Source: Streptomyces sp. TLI_171
GTDB taxonomy: Bacteria; Actinomycetota; Actinomycetes; Streptomycetales; Streptomycetaceae
Direction: 5' to 3'
Assembly: GCF_003610255.1 (NCBI RefSeq)
Contig: NZ_RAPS01000001.1
Location: 5,979,001 to 6,043,000, forward strand
DNA: 64,000 nt
The notes under the pieces: model-generated
What the model was told of the DNA's origin: nothing
Database searches by the model: none
Seen by the model: the letters and a program-made list of their open reading frames with translations, nothing else
Shown: piece by piece, positions 25,822-35,371 of the stretch
Position numbering within the stretch: the stretch's first letter is position 1
How the letters are laid out: each line of letters starts with the position of its first letter
Program-made: the position numbers and the translations under genes

Positions 25822-27102
25822 ATGAATTCTGGTGCAGCCAGAGACCCGCGGCGCCGCCTGCGCTTCGCCGTGCGCGCCGTGGCCCTCGTCGCCACCACGA
25901 CCGCCCTGCTCCTTCTCGGTTCCGCCGCGCTCTCACCGGTCCGCCGGGACGCGGCTGCTGCCACCGCGGCGGCCCGCTCCGCGAGTTGGATCCAGCCGAC
26001 GGTCCAGTTCCTCGCGGCCCTGGCCGACCAGCAGTCCGCGGCCGTGCGCGGCGACCGCCCGAACTGGGTCGACGTGAACGCGGCACTCGCCCGGATCGTG
26101 GCCGTCGACGACGGCGGTGACCCCGTGCTGACCAGCCGCCGCCAGGGCCTGGAACAGCACCTCGAAGGCCTACGCAACACCCCCGGCCGCGCCGACACCG
26201 CCTACTCCTCCTTCTCCGCGGTCATCGACCTGACGCTGGACCTGCTGCGCCGGGCCGCGGAAGCGGCGGAGACGGTGCCCACCGACCTCACCGGCCCGCG
26301 CCACCTGGCGGGCGCCGCCGCGCTGCACCTGCCCGAACTCATCGCCGAAGCAGGACGGCTGGAGGACCTGTCCCGGCTGGCAGTAGCAGCCGGCCCGGCA
26401 GCGGCCGCCCCCATGCGGGCCAAGGCCCAGGTGGCCCGCCACCAGCTCGCCGCCGCCGGCAGCGCGCTGGAGACCGATCTGGAGCTCGGCCTCGACGGCG
26501 GAGAGGGCAGCGAGGTCGTGCTAAATCTGGTCGGGGGGGTGGACCGGCTGCACGATTTGGTCGGAGCGTTGGCCCCGTCGGCCACCCTCACCAACGACGA
26601 CTCCTCCGCCGCGGACCCGGGGACGCTGGCCTCCGACCGGGCGGACCTCGCCGAGGCCGCCGCCCGTCTGACTGCTGGTCTCAGCACCTCCGTCCGCGCC
26701 CAGTTCGCCGACCGGCGGCACGCCGCCGACCGCGCCGCGCTCACCATCATGTCAGCACTGGCCGGAGCCGTGTTGTGCCTGCTCGTTCTCATCGGCACCA
26801 GTCGCACAATCGTCGAACGCGGGTTCAAGGTGCGCCTGTCCGGAGCCCAGGCGTTCCCCCTGCTCGGCCGGACGGCGGACCGACGCCGCCGGAGAGACGG
26901 CCGGGAGGGGCCGGCCGACGGAGTCGACGGGAAGGGCCCCCACTCCGGGACGATTGAACCGGGACGTTCCCCGCGATCGCTGACGAAGATCCTTTCAGAC
27001 TACGACGGCAGCACAACTGGCGGGGCTCCGTCGCCGGACTGGTTGGACAACGGCCGCCACCGCGCCGCACCTTTCGAGGAGACCGCCGGTGTCCGACCCT
27101 AG
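25822..27102 (+). CDS. Membrane protein with NIT-like sensor region, conservon-linked
   Basis: 426 codons from ATG 25822 with a GGAG site. A membrane helix at residues 14-37, an extracytoplasmic helical region of about 265 residues (WIQPTVQFLAALADQQSAAV and following) and a second helix at 306-328 leave a basic, disordered cytosolic tail of about 100 residues. The outer region resembles the nitrate/nitrite-sensing (NIT) domain of the next gene, including the repeating QQSAAV/ERSAAV feature, but no kinase domain follows. The stop overlaps the start of the conservon kinase by 14 bases, so the two are translationally coupled. It may be a co-sensor or an inhibitor of the kinase; this is an inference. 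Confidence 0.75.
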   Translation: MNSGAARDPRRRLRFAVRAVALVATTTALLLLGSAALSPVRRDAAAATAAARSASWIQPTVQFLAALADQQSAAVRGDRPNWVDVNAALARIVAVDDGGDPVLTSRRQGLEQHLEGLRNTPGRADTAYSSFSAVIDLTLDLLRRAAEAAETVPTDLTGPRHLAGAAALHLPELIAEAGRLEDLSRLAVAAGPAAAAPMRAKAQVARHQLAAAGSALETDLELGLDGGEGSEVVLNLVGGVDRLHDLVGALAPSATLTNDDSSAADPGTLASDRADLAEAAARLTAGLSTSVRAQFADRRHAADRAALTIMSALAGAVLCLLVLIGTSRTIVERGFKVRLSGAQAFPLLGRTADRRRRRDGREGPADGVDGKGPHSGTIEPGRSPRSLTKILSDYDGSTTGGAPSPDWLDNGRHRAAPFEETAGVRP

Positions 27103-29554
27103 CTCTCCCGCCCGCGACCCGCTCAGTCCGGGTCGGTCTGCCCGCCGCTTGCTCGTCCGCCACCGGATCGTGCTACTGGTAGTGCTGCCCCTGACTATGG
27201 TGCTGTTGCTGACCGCAGCCTTCGTGGCCAACCGCCTGGACAGCGCCCGCGAGGCCGGCCGGGGGGCGGAGGCCGCCGCGACCGTCCGGGCCGTCGGCCG
27301 CCTGGTGGGCGCGCTGTCCGAGGAGCGTTCCGCCGCCGTCCAGCACCTGCTGACGCCCGGTGACGACTCGTCGGAGCTCGCCGCCCGGGCGGAGGATGTC
27401 CGGGCGGCGGCGGCAGGCCTGCGCGACGCCGCAGACCCGCGCTTGCGCGCCGCCGTCACCGCGTTGGACCGGCTCATCGGGACCAGGGCCCTGCTGTGGC
27501 CAGGGAAGGCCACACCGGCGGAGGTCGACGCCGCCTGGGACGGCGCGGTGGACGGCCTGGTTGACGCGCTCGGACTGACAACAGGCCCGGCCCCCGACCC
27601 CTCCGCCGCCGCCCGCCACCAGGGGCTGGACGCCCTGATCCGGGCCAATGAACAGGCCGATCGGGCCGGCCTGGAAGCACTCGTCCTGCTGATCGCCCCC
27701 GACCTGGAACAGGGCGAGCGGATCCGCGTCCGTACCGCCCTGGCCACCGCGCAGAGCCTCCAGACACAGCAGGCGGCCAGGTTCCGGCAGTTGGCGTCCT
27801 CGTCCGACCGCCTGCTGTTCGACCTGGTCGTGCACGGCGACGCGGCGGACCAGGTGGCGGCACTGGTGTCCGCCGCCGGGACCGGAGATGCGGCCCAGGC
27901 CGGCTCCGATGCCTCGCGACGCGCCCTGTCCCGGAACCTCACCGCCGTCCGCACCCAGAGCCTGCTGCGCCGACTTGTGCAGGATCGGATCGCCCGTGAC
28001 ACCCTCGACGCCTCGCAGGCCGTCTCGGCTGCGGCGCGGAGTGACGCAGTGCTGCTGACCGGCCTGTCGTTGTTGCTGACGGCCGCCGTCGTGGTTCTGT
28101 CCGTGCTGCTGGGACGGTCCATCGCGGGGCCGCTCCGCAGACTCACCGAGGCTGCCAGCGAAGTGGCCGCCCTGGCCAACTCGGAGCTGGAGCGCGTCGC
28201 GGACGAGGTGGACGGTGGCGGTGCCGAGCCGGAGCCGCCCCGGCTGCGCAGACTGGACATCCGGTCTGCCGACGAGATCGGTGCGCTGGCGCGCGCCGTC
28301 GACCAGGTCCAGGCCACTGCCGTCGCACTGGTGCAGCGGCAACTGCAGGGCCGACGCAACATCGCCGGCATGTTCCGGAGCGTCGGCCTGCGCACCCAGA
28401 ACCTGGTGGGCCGTCAGTTCGAGGTCATTGACCGGCTGGAGAGCGAAGAACAGGACCCCGTGGTGCTGGAGCGCCTGTACCGGCTGGACCATCTCACCGC
28501 CAGGCTCCGCCGACATGCCGACGCCCTGATGGTGCTCTCGGACCAGGACGAACCGGCTGTGGATGCGGGTCCTCAGTCCCTGGCGGACCTGCTGCGGACG
28601 GCGCTCGGCGGTGTCGAGGACTACCGGCGGGTCGACCTGACGGCCGTGCCCCGCGCGGAGGTGCCGCCTGCCCTCGCCGACGACCTGCTGCTGATGGTCA
28701 CCGAACTGCTCGACAACGCCATCGCGTTCTCGCCTCCGCATACCCGTGTCCGGCTTGCAGCCGAGTCGTGGGGCGCGGGCGGAGTCCTGATCAGCATAGT
28801 CGACCACGGACTCGGCATGGCCGATGCGGCCCGCGACCGCGAGAACGAACGACTGGTCCACCGTGAGCGCCTCGACCTGGTCCCCACCAATGTCCTCGGC
28901 CTTTTCGTGGTGGGTCGGCTCAGCCGTCGCCACGGCCTGAACACCGTGCTCCGTCCCACACCTGGCGGTGGCACCACTGCCGAGGTCCTGCTGCCCATGC
29001 TTCCGTCGGCTGCCGGCCATCACGCCCCTGCCGGGCCGAGCCCGAGCCGGCCGCAGGCTGTACCGGGGGTTCCCGCACGGCCGATGGAGTCGGCCGGTAT
29101 CGCGGGTACGGCACCGGTCCTGCCACGGCCCGCGCTGCCGGAGAACGGGCTGACCCCCGGATTCGGCTGGTTCGCGCAGGGACCGCCGCGCGCTGCCGGT
29201 GCGAAGTCCGCGCGGTCGGGCCCCGCACTGAGGCCTCCTGACCCGGACGGCTGGGACGCAAACCCCGCCGGGCCGGCCGGACCCGCCGCAGGTCAGCCCG
29301 GCGATCCCGGGGCGCCGGGCCTTGCGCGCCGTGTGCCGGGGGCGAGCTTGCGCGCCGAGGCACGGTCCACGGGCGCCCAGCACCCTTGGTCTGGCAGTTC
29401 CTGGAAGGCCACCGATCCCGGGGCCGTCCAGGCGGACCTGGAGGCGTTCGAGACCGGCGTGGCCCGCGCTGCCGCAGCACCTGATGCCCCCGGTCAGGGC
29501 AACCGGACGGCACTGGCCGTCCGGGAACACTACGAGGAGGGACACCGTCCGTGA
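27089..29554 (+). CDS. cvnA: Conservon sensor histidine kinase-like protein (CvnA)
   Basis: 821 codons from GTG 27089 (GAGGAG upstream). A membrane helix at about 27-50, an outer NIT domain (ERSAAVQHLLTPGDD) and a second helix near 328-348 are followed by HAMP (GRSIAGPLRRLTEAASEV). The DHp-like region has LDHLTARLRRHADALMVLS, and the HATPase domain has TELLDNAIAFSPP, DHGLGM and GGGTTAEVLLP. A Pro/Gly/Arg-rich tail of 200 residues closes the protein. This is the CvnA component of Streptomyces conservons, which assemble with roadblock, DUF742 and GTPase partners at the membrane. All four components are here in order with overlapping codons. Confidence 0.9.
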   Translation: MSDPSSPARDPLSPGRSARRLLVRHRIVLLVVLPLTMVLLLTAAFVANRLDSAREAGRGAEAAATVRAVGRLVGALSEERSAAVQHLLTPGDDSSELAARAEDVRAAAAGLRDAADPRLRAAVTALDRLIGTRALLWPGKATPAEVDAAWDGAVDGLVDALGLTTGPAPDPSAAARHQGLDALIRANEQADRAGLEALVLLIAPDLEQGERIRVRTALATAQSLQTQQAARFRQLASSSDRLLFDLVVHGDAADQVAALVSAAGTGDAAQAGSDASRRALSRNLTAVRTQSLLRRLVQDRIARDTLDASQAVSAAARSDAVLLTGLSLLLTAAVVVLSVLLGRSIAGPLRRLTEAASEVAALANSELERVADEVDGGGAEPEPPRLRRLDIRSADEIGALARAVDQVQATAVALVQRQLQGRRNIAGMFRSVGLRTQNLVGRQFEVIDRLESEEQDPVVLERLYRLDHLTARLRRHADALMVLSDQDEPAVDAGPQSLADLLRTALGGVEDYRRVDLTAVPRAEVPPALADDLLLMVTELLDNAIAFSPPHTRVRLAAESWGAGGVLISIVDHGLGMADAARDRENERLVHRERLDLVPTNVLGLFVVGRLSRRHGLNTVLRPTPGGGTTAEVLLPMLPSAAGHHAPAGPSPSRPQAVPGVPARPMESAGIAGTAPVLPRPALPENGLTPGFGWFAQGPPRAAGAKSARSGPALRPPDPDGWDANPAGPAGPAAGQPGDPGAPGLARRVPGASLRAEARSTGAQHPWSGSSWKATDPGAVQADLEAFETGVARAAAAPDAPGQGNRTALAVREHYEEGHRP

Positions 29555-30015
29555 ATGCTCCCGCCACCGCCCTCAGCGTTGAGGCGCAGAACTTCAATTG
29601 GCTGCTCGACCACTTCGCCGCCGAAACAGCCGGTGTACGACAAGCAGTCGCCGTCTCCTCCGACGGACTGCTCGTCGCAGCCTCCGACGGACACACTGGC
29701 CGCGGGCGTCCCCGGACCGCGGTAGACCCCGGTGCGGCCGACCGGCTTGCGGCGGTCCTCTCGGGGCTGATCGCGCTGGCCGGCGGGGCCTCGGCGGACC
29801 ACGGGTTGGGCCCGTTGGAGAAAGTTGTGGTCGACCTCGCCGACGGCTACCTCGTGCTGATGTCCGTCAGCGCCGGTTGCACCCTCGGCGTTGTCGCGGC
29901 GAAACCCGCCGCCCTGGGCACGGTTGCCTACGAGATGGCCCTCTTCGTCAACCGGACCGGGTCCGTGCTCACGCCCACGCTCATCGACGAGTTGAAGAGC
30001 GCGGTCCACAGGTGA
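29551..30015 (+). CDS. cvnB: Roadblock/LC7 protein (CvnB)
   Basis: 154 codons from GTG 29551, overlapping the cvnA stop by four bases (GTGA). It has the roadblock pattern: NWLLDHFAAETAGVRQAVAVSSDGLLVAAS at the start, then AADRLAAVLSGLIALAGGAS, VVVDLADGYLVLMSVSAGCTLGVVA and VAYEMALFVNRTG. Such proteins regulate small Ras-like GTPases, here CvnD. Confidence 0.92.
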   Translation: MNAPATALSVEAQNFNWLLDHFAAETAGVRQAVAVSSDGLLVAASDGHTGRGRPRTAVDPGAADRLAAVLSGLIALAGGASADHGLGPLEKVVVDLADGYLVLMSVSAGCTLGVVAAKPAALGTVAYEMALFVNRTGSVLTPTLIDELKSAVHR

Positions 30016-30392
30016 CATTGCCGCCGTCGCCCGTCTCCGGTCCCGTCGGCGGGCAGACTTCACGACTACGCCCGTTCCTCCTCACGGGGGGACGGGCGTA
30101 CGGCGCGGACGCGGCGATCGCCCTGGAGACCCAGGTGGTGTCCAGGCAGGCCGGATTCGACGCGCTCGGCGAGCTCGCCTTCGAGAGCGCCGACATCGTT
30201 CGCCTCTGCGCGGTGCCGCTGTCCGTGGCCGAGATCTCCGCGCGAATGCGCCTGCACCTGGGCGTCGTCCGGGTGCTGGTCGGTGACCTCGCGGGGGCTG
30301 GCCTGCTCGACATCCACGTTCCCGACACCGACGCGGCCCGCAACGTCAACACGATCCTGAGGGTGCTCCATGGGCTTCGTGCCATCTCCTGA
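30012..30392 (+). CDS. cvnC: DUF742 protein (CvnC)
   Basis: 126 codons from GTG 30012, overlapping cvnB by four bases (GTGA). DUF742 features are RLRPFLLTGGRAYG, ALETQVVS, LAFESADIVRLCAVPLSVAEISARM and LGVVRVLVGDLAGAGLLDIH; the middle resembles a winged helix. It is a standard conservon partner. Confidence 0.9.
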   Translation: MTLPPSPVSGPVGGQTSRLRPFLLTGGRAYGADAAIALETQVVSRQAGFDALGELAFESADIVRLCAVPLSVAEISARMRLHLGVVRVLVGDLAGAGLLDIHVPDTDAARNVNTILRVLHGLRAIS

Positions 30393-30996
30393 AGCGGCGG
30401 GATCCGCCACTGGCCCGTCGGCCGCCGCCCGGCGGCCTCCGACCCCGGTCAAGGTGGTCATCGCGGGGGGCTTCGGCGTGGGCAAGACCACCGCCGTACG
30501 CTCCATTTCCGACATCGCCCCGCTGACCACGGAGGCGCTGATGACCGAGGCCGCGGCCGGCATCGACGACGGCAGGCTGGTACCGGTGAAGTCCACCACC
30601 ACCGTCGCGATGGACTTCGGCCGCATCCGGATCGACGACGACCTCGTGCTCTACCTCTTCGGCACGCCGGGCCAGGACCGGTTCGGCTTCATGTGGGCCG
30701 ACCTTGCCGAGGGTGCGTTCGGCGCGCTGGTCATCGTCGACAGCCGCCGCCTGGAAGACAGCTTTGCCGTCGTAGACCGGATCGAGCAGCTCGGACTGCC
30801 GTACGTGGTCGCCGTCAACGCATTCGACGGCAGTACGGCGCACGACCTGGGGACCGTCCGGTGGGCCCTGGCCCTGGACCCGGAACAGCCGGTGGTTGCC
30901 TTCGACGCCCGCGACCGGCGGACCGTGCGCGACGCCCTGGTGGTGCTGCTGCACCGGGTGTTGGCCTATGTCCAGACGTCGTCGCCGGTCGGCTGA
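30370..30996 (+). CDS. cvnD: Conservon Ras-like GTPase (CvnD)
   Basis: 208 codons from ATG 30370, overlapping cvnC by 23 bases. GTPase motifs are G1 GGFGVGKTT, the switch region STTTVAMDFGRI, G3 LFGTPGQDRF and G4 VAVNAFDG (N-x-x-D form). It completes the conservon. Its last 31 bases overlap the 3' end of the convergent AraC gene. Confidence 0.92.
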   Translation: MGFVPSPEAAGSATGPSAAARRPPTPVKVVIAGGFGVGKTTAVRSISDIAPLTTEALMTEAAAGIDDGRLVPVKSTTTVAMDFGRIRIDDDLVLYLFGTPGQDRFGFMWADLAEGAFGALVIVDSRRLEDSFAVVDRIEQLGLPYVVAVNAFDGSTAHDLGTVRWALALDPEQPVVAFDARDRRTVRDALVVLLHRVLAYVQTSSPVG

Positions 30997-32093
30997 TCCG
31001 GCCCAGGCGATGTCAGTCGACGAGAGAACGACGCGCGGGGACTGCTGCGGTGGGCAGCCACTCCGATGGCGTGCGAGCGGCGCCACTCGGTCGGGGTGGT
31101 TCCGTGTGCGTTCTTGAACCGCCGGGAGAAGTGCGCCTGGGAGGTGAACCCCCATGCCCTGGCCACGGCACCGACCGTGGCCGTCGAAGCGGGGTCGGCC
31201 AGTTCGCGGGCCGCCCCCTCCAGGCGTTGCTCGATGATGTAGCCCTCCAGGCTCGTCCCGGCCAGCTCCAGTTCCTTGTACAACGTGCGGACCGAGACAT
31301 CGTGGGCCGCCGCAATGGACTCTGCCGACAGGCCGGGCCGCATCGGGGCGGCACGGACGTAGGCGAGGATCCGGGTGGTCAGCGTCTCGCGCAGCGCGTC
31401 CGACTTCTCCGGGTGCGCGCCGATTGCGGACAGCAACATGGCGCGCACTAGGTCGGCCCCAGCCGAGGCAATTAGCTCCCGGCCGGGATCCAGCGACAAC
31501 TGATCGCCATGTACGTAGAGTTGAGTGAGGAAGGACCGCACGAGCGGGTACACCGGCGTTGACAGCGCATACGGCAGGGCGAGCCGGACGGCGTCCACGC
31601 TCACGCCCAGCGTCTGCAGGTCGAGCATGAATGCGTGAGTGGCGGAGCCGGCACCGACGGTGTAGTCGTAGGGTGCGGTGAGGTCGTTGATCATCATCTC
31701 ACCCTCGGCGAGTTCGATCTGGCGACCGTGCTGCTCGAACTGGGCCGTCCCCCGCAGTTGCAGGCCTAGGGCGAGGACCTCGGGTGCCCCGGCACCTAGG
31801 TGCCGGGGAGTGCGGGTCAGGACGTAGCCCGTGGACGCGGCGGAGTGGACTATGCCGGTGCCGAGCTGCCAGAACGTCGTCTTCACCCGCATCGCCGACG
31901 GCGTTCCCATCCCGACAACGCGGCACGGGTCACAGGCCTCCCGCATGAAAGCGTGGAACGCGTCCCCCCGCTCGTCCCGGGGGAGTTGGGCGGAGTCGTA
32001 ACGCAGCACGAGCATCCCTCTTTGTCCGGTGCGCGAGGTGCGGGAGATCCACTCAGGCTGTGCGGTGGAGCCGACGTCATCTTGCTCTGCCAC
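30966..32093 (-). CDS. AraC-family transcriptional regulator
   Basis: 375 codons from GTG 32093. The N-terminal ~230 residues match the AraC-binding-like domain of the NphR/FeaR type (WISRTSRTGQRGMLVLRYDS, LQLRGTAQFEQHGRQIELAEGEMM). The C-terminal AraC helix-turn-helix (about 255-345) has SAESIAAAHDVSVRTLYKEL and VGAVARAWGFTSQAHFSRRFKNAHGTTPTEWRR. The gene is convergent with cvnD and overlaps its 3' end by 31 bases, so the two transcripts collide. The target is unknown. Confidence 0.88.
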   Translation of the reverse strand: MAEQDDVGSTAQPEWISRTSRTGQRGMLVLRYDSAQLPRDERGDAFHAFMREACDPCRVVGMGTPSAMRVKTTFWQLGTGIVHSAASTGYVLTRTPRHLGAGAPEVLALGLQLRGTAQFEQHGRQIELAEGEMMINDLTAPYDYTVGAGSATHAFMLDLQTLGVSVDAVRLALPYALSTPVYPLVRSFLTQLYVHGDQLSLDPGRELIASAGADLVRAMLLSAIGAHPEKSDALRETLTTRILAYVRAAPMRPGLSAESIAAAHDVSVRTLYKELELAGTSLEGYIIEQRLEGAARELADPASTATVGAVARAWGFTSQAHFSRRFKNAHGTTPTEWRRSHAIGVAAHRSSPRASFSRRLTSPGPDQPTGDDVWT

Positions 32094-32168
32094 GCAATCG
32101 CTGGCAAGTACCGGGAGATTGCACGATTGTGACGGGGAACTATCGTTCGGGAGGACTGTCGCCGCTGA

Positions 32169-35100
32169 TCAGCGGACATTCTCGTCCAGGCCCGCGGCGA
32201 CCAGCGCGTCGCGGAGCGCGGAGCGGGACGTGATCCGGAGCTTGGGAAACAGGTTGTACAGGTGCGTGCTTACCGTCCGGTGGGAGACGAAGAGGCGTTC
32301 GGCGATCTGACGGTTCGACAGGCCGGTGGCCGCCAGGCGGGCGATCTGCAGCTCCTGCGCGGTGAGTTCGGTGCGGTCCTGCCGGGCAGCTCCCGTGACA
32401 TGGGTCGAGCCGGCCGTCCCTCGCCGGGCCGACCGGGCGGCCTCGGCCCAGGAGACGGCACCCAGCCGGCGGAAGGCCGAGATGGCGGTCGCGAGTTCGT
32501 CGGCTGCCTCCGGACAGCGATCGCCGTCGAGCAGCGCGCGGCCCCGGGCGAGGCGGAGGCGTGCATGCTCGAACGGGGCCTCGGCCGCAGCGAGAGCGGC
32601 CAGCGCGTCCGTCGTGGCGGAGGCGTCGGCCGTGGGCCCGGCGAGCAGGATCCGCGCCGCAGCCAGAAGAGCGGCGGCGCGCGGTGAGCGCGGTCGTCCC
32701 ACCGATGCGGCGACGGCCTCGGCGCGCGGTCGGTCGCCACCGCGCAGCGCCGCCTCCACCCGGTCCAGGACCAGTAGCGAGAGCCCGGGCACGGCCGGAT
32801 TCAGCGGCATCAGCGCCTCCGCGGCGGCGGCACCGGCTGCGTCGTCCAGAGCGAGCGCGGCCATCAGCCGGACGTGGGCGACGGCGGTGCGTCCGACCGT
32901 CCCGGCCTCGTCGGGGAGGGCTGCGGCGCGGGCGCCGTCGCCGCGTGCCGCAGCGGCCAGCGCTCCCGCTGCGCCCAACAGGGCGGCGGACGAGGCAAGC
33001 CGGCATTCGAGGGCGACCGCCCGGCCCTCTGCGGCCAGGGTCTCCGCCTCGGACCAGTGGCCCCGGGCGTAGGCGTCCCTGGCCAGCAGCAGTAGGGCGG
33101 ACACCCGCACTGCCGCCCAGCTGGCGACGGCAGCATCGTCGGCGGCCTGCTGGGTGGCGGCCCGCAGCGTCCCCAGGACACCGTCCGTAGGGAGCCGCAG
33201 CCGGGCCTCCGCCAGGGCCGTTACGGACGACGGGTAGCCTGTGGGACCGCCGGGGCACCGCCGTCCGGTCCGCACGGTACCGGGCGGACCGTCGCCCGAT
33301 GCCGCGCCCCTGTCCGGGCAGGGAGCCGTGGCTGGGAAGGACAGCACGCCCGCCTCGCAGACCGCGGTGAGCGCGCCTTCCAGTACCATCATCCGGTCCC
33401 TGGACGACGCTCGCAGTGCGGGTGAGGCGAGGGCAGCGGCGAGGACCGAGGCGGCGGATTCGGCGTCGCCGTCGCGTTCGACGAGCACCAGGGCTTCGGC
33501 CTCGGCCACGGCGTCGGCCCAGGCTGCGTCCGCCGGATTCCTGCCGGACAGGTCGACCGCCGAGCGTGCCTGCGAGAGCAGGCCGGCGGCGGTGTCGACC
33601 CACCCCGCCCACGCGGCCACCCTGGTGGCCAGGACCAGCCTCCGGTGCCGGTCTGCCAGGTCGGGACTGAGATCGGAGGCCCGGCGCAAGGTCTCCAGGG
33701 CCCCGCGGGCTGTCATCCTGGCCGACGCCGCCTCCATGGCAGCCGCGGCCTCCTCGTCCACACCGAGCGCGGCGGCACCCAGGTGGGCGGCCCGGCCGTC
33801 GGGCGTCTGCTCCGGGGAGAGAGCCAGCAGCCTGTGTGCTGCGCGCAGTTGCTCGGGAGCTGCACCGCGTACGGCGGCGGCGCGGAGCAGCGGGTCGGTG
33901 AGCACGAGCCTGTTGCCGTCCACCACCGCCAGGTCGGCCCGTTCCAGCGCGGCCAGTGCGCTTGCCGCGTCCGGGACGACCGACCACAGCACCCGCAGCT
34001 CCGCGGATCGCTCCAGAGCCGCGAGCAGCAGGAACTCGGATGCTGCGGGAGGTAGTTGGGCGATGCGCGCGAGCAGAGGGGCTACGGTCCGGCTGCTCAC
34101 CGGCAGCGGGTCCGGCAGCGGTGATGTCCCGGCCCGTTGGGCGGCGGTCAACCGCTCGGGCATATCGAGCAGGGCCCGGGGGTTGCCCTGCGCGCTGCGA
34201 AGTACAGCCGCCCGGACGCCGGGATCCAGGCCGGGACGGCGCAGGTCCAGCAACCGTCCGGCCTCGGCCCGGCCCAGGGGCGGCAAAAGTAGCTCCGGCA
34301 GGTGCTCGGCCGCCAGCGCACCCGGCTGGTCCGCCCGCACTGAGGCGAGCAGCGCCACCGGCTCGGTGCGCAACCGCCGGGCGATGAAGCCCAGAACCCG
34401 GGCGCTCGGCGCATCCGTCCACTGCGCGTCGTCCACGGACAGCAGCAACGGGCGTTCCTGCGCTGCCTCGTGCAGCAGTGCCAGCACCGACACCGCCACC
34501 GTGACCGTCCACAGGTCCTGCTGTTCCCCGGCCCCCCCGGAGCGGGGCTCCGGAACCCGATGGAGCAGCAGCTCCGAACCTCCGGGAGCGGTGCCGCCAG
34601 CCAAGTCGCGGAGCAGCTCGTCGCTGCCAGCCGCGCTGCCGGCACCAGCCGCCGCGGGCGGCAGGACGCCCGGCGTCAGTAGTCCCTCCAGCAGGGACCG
34701 TTGCGGGCGTCGCAGTCGTCCGAGCTGTTCCCTGAGGGCGTACAGGAGTTGGTGCAGCACCGAATATGGGAAGGACTGCTCGGCCTCGACCGCGACGGCT
34801 CCGACCACTCGTCCGCCACGTCTGCGGTGTTCCCGGGCAGTCCACGCCTGGAGCAGCGAGCGGCCCGCCCCCGGGCTGCCGGTCAGCAGGACGGCGCCGC
34901 CGGACCGCTGCTCGTTGGTCGTCGCCAACAGGGCAGTCAGGGCGGTGGTCTGGGCGTGCCGTCCAATCACGTCGCTCAGATCACCGGAGTCGTCCGGGCC
35001 GAGGAGCGCTTTCTTGGTCTCCGCGAGCTGTCGTTCCTGCCGTCCGTCCGCCTGGGCGCCCGCTCCGGAGCCGAACCGGTCTCGGGGCGCCGGATACGGA

Positions 35101-35237
35101 CGGTTGGGACGCAACAGGGTTCGCCGCCTCTCTGGTGCTGACGGGCGCGGCATCCGCAGGGGTGCCGCAGGGGATGGCCCGGACGGGAGGGACGCACGGT
35201 TGTCCCCGAGGAGGGTCGCGTTCCGAGGCAGGTCCAT
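32169..35237 (-). CDS. Large LuxR-family ATPase regulator (LAL type)
   Basis: 1022 codons, start assigned to ATG 35237 (internal ATG 35153 is possible). The N-terminal AAA region begins DVIGRHAQTTALTALLATT and has a Walker A-like loop TGSPGAGRSLLQAW, in which the usual lysine is arginine. Walker B-like LLLSVDDAQWTDAPSARVLGF follows. A long Ala-rich helical region precedes the LuxR helix-turn-helix at the C-terminus (ELTAQELQIARLAATGLSNRQIAERLFVSHRTVSTHL). LAL proteins often activate biosynthetic or uptake clusters. The K-to-R change would weaken ATP binding. Confidence 0.87.
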   Translation of the reverse strand: MDLPRNATLLGDNRASLPSGPSPAAPLRMPRPSAPERRRTLLRPNRPYPAPRDRFGSGAGAQADGRQERQLAETKKALLGPDDSGDLSDVIGRHAQTTALTALLATTNEQRSGGAVLLTGSPGAGRSLLQAWTAREHRRRGGRVVGAVAVEAEQSFPYSVLHQLLYALREQLGRLRRPQRSLLEGLLTPGVLPPAAAGAGSAAGSDELLRDLAGGTAPGGSELLLHRVPEPRSGGAGEQQDLWTVTVAVSVLALLHEAAQERPLLLSVDDAQWTDAPSARVLGFIARRLRTEPVALLASVRADQPGALAAEHLPELLLPPLGRAEAGRLLDLRRPGLDPGVRAAVLRSAQGNPRALLDMPERLTAAQRAGTSPLPDPLPVSSRTVAPLLARIAQLPPAASEFLLLAALERSAELRVLWSVVPDAASALAALERADLAVVDGNRLVLTDPLLRAAAVRGAAPEQLRAAHRLLALSPEQTPDGRAAHLGAAALGVDEEAAAAMEAASARMTARGALETLRRASDLSPDLADRHRRLVLATRVAAWAGWVDTAAGLLSQARSAVDLSGRNPADAAWADAVAEAEALVLVERDGDAESAASVLAAALASPALRASSRDRMMVLEGALTAVCEAGVLSFPATAPCPDRGAASGDGPPGTVRTGRRCPGGPTGYPSSVTALAEARLRLPTDGVLGTLRAATQQAADDAAVASWAAVRVSALLLLARDAYARGHWSEAETLAAEGRAVALECRLASSAALLGAAGALAAAARGDGARAAALPDEAGTVGRTAVAHVRLMAALALDDAAGAAAAEALMPLNPAVPGLSLLVLDRVEAALRGGDRPRAEAVAASVGRPRSPRAAALLAAARILLAGPTADASATTDALAALAAAEAPFEHARLRLARGRALLDGDRCPEAADELATAISAFRRLGAVSWAEAARSARRGTAGSTHVTGAARQDRTELTAQELQIARLAATGLSNRQIAERLFVSHRTVSTHLYNLFPKLRITSRSALRDALVAAGLDENVR

Positions 35238-35371
35238 CCCAGCACAGCGCAGGTTGAGGAAGTGCGGGTGGCCAGTGATCGGCCCTCTTCGGACACCAGG
35301 CTGTGCCCTCTGGGGCGCGTCCGGCCCGCATCCGCCCGGCCGGTCTGGCTGACGGTGTGTAAAAAAGGCGG

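Noticed and set aside
32140..34845. 901-codon minus-strand ORF overlapping the LAL regulator
   Set aside because: Different frame of the same strand, Gly/Arg/Pro-rich with no motif; the 1022-codon frame has AAA and LuxR domains.
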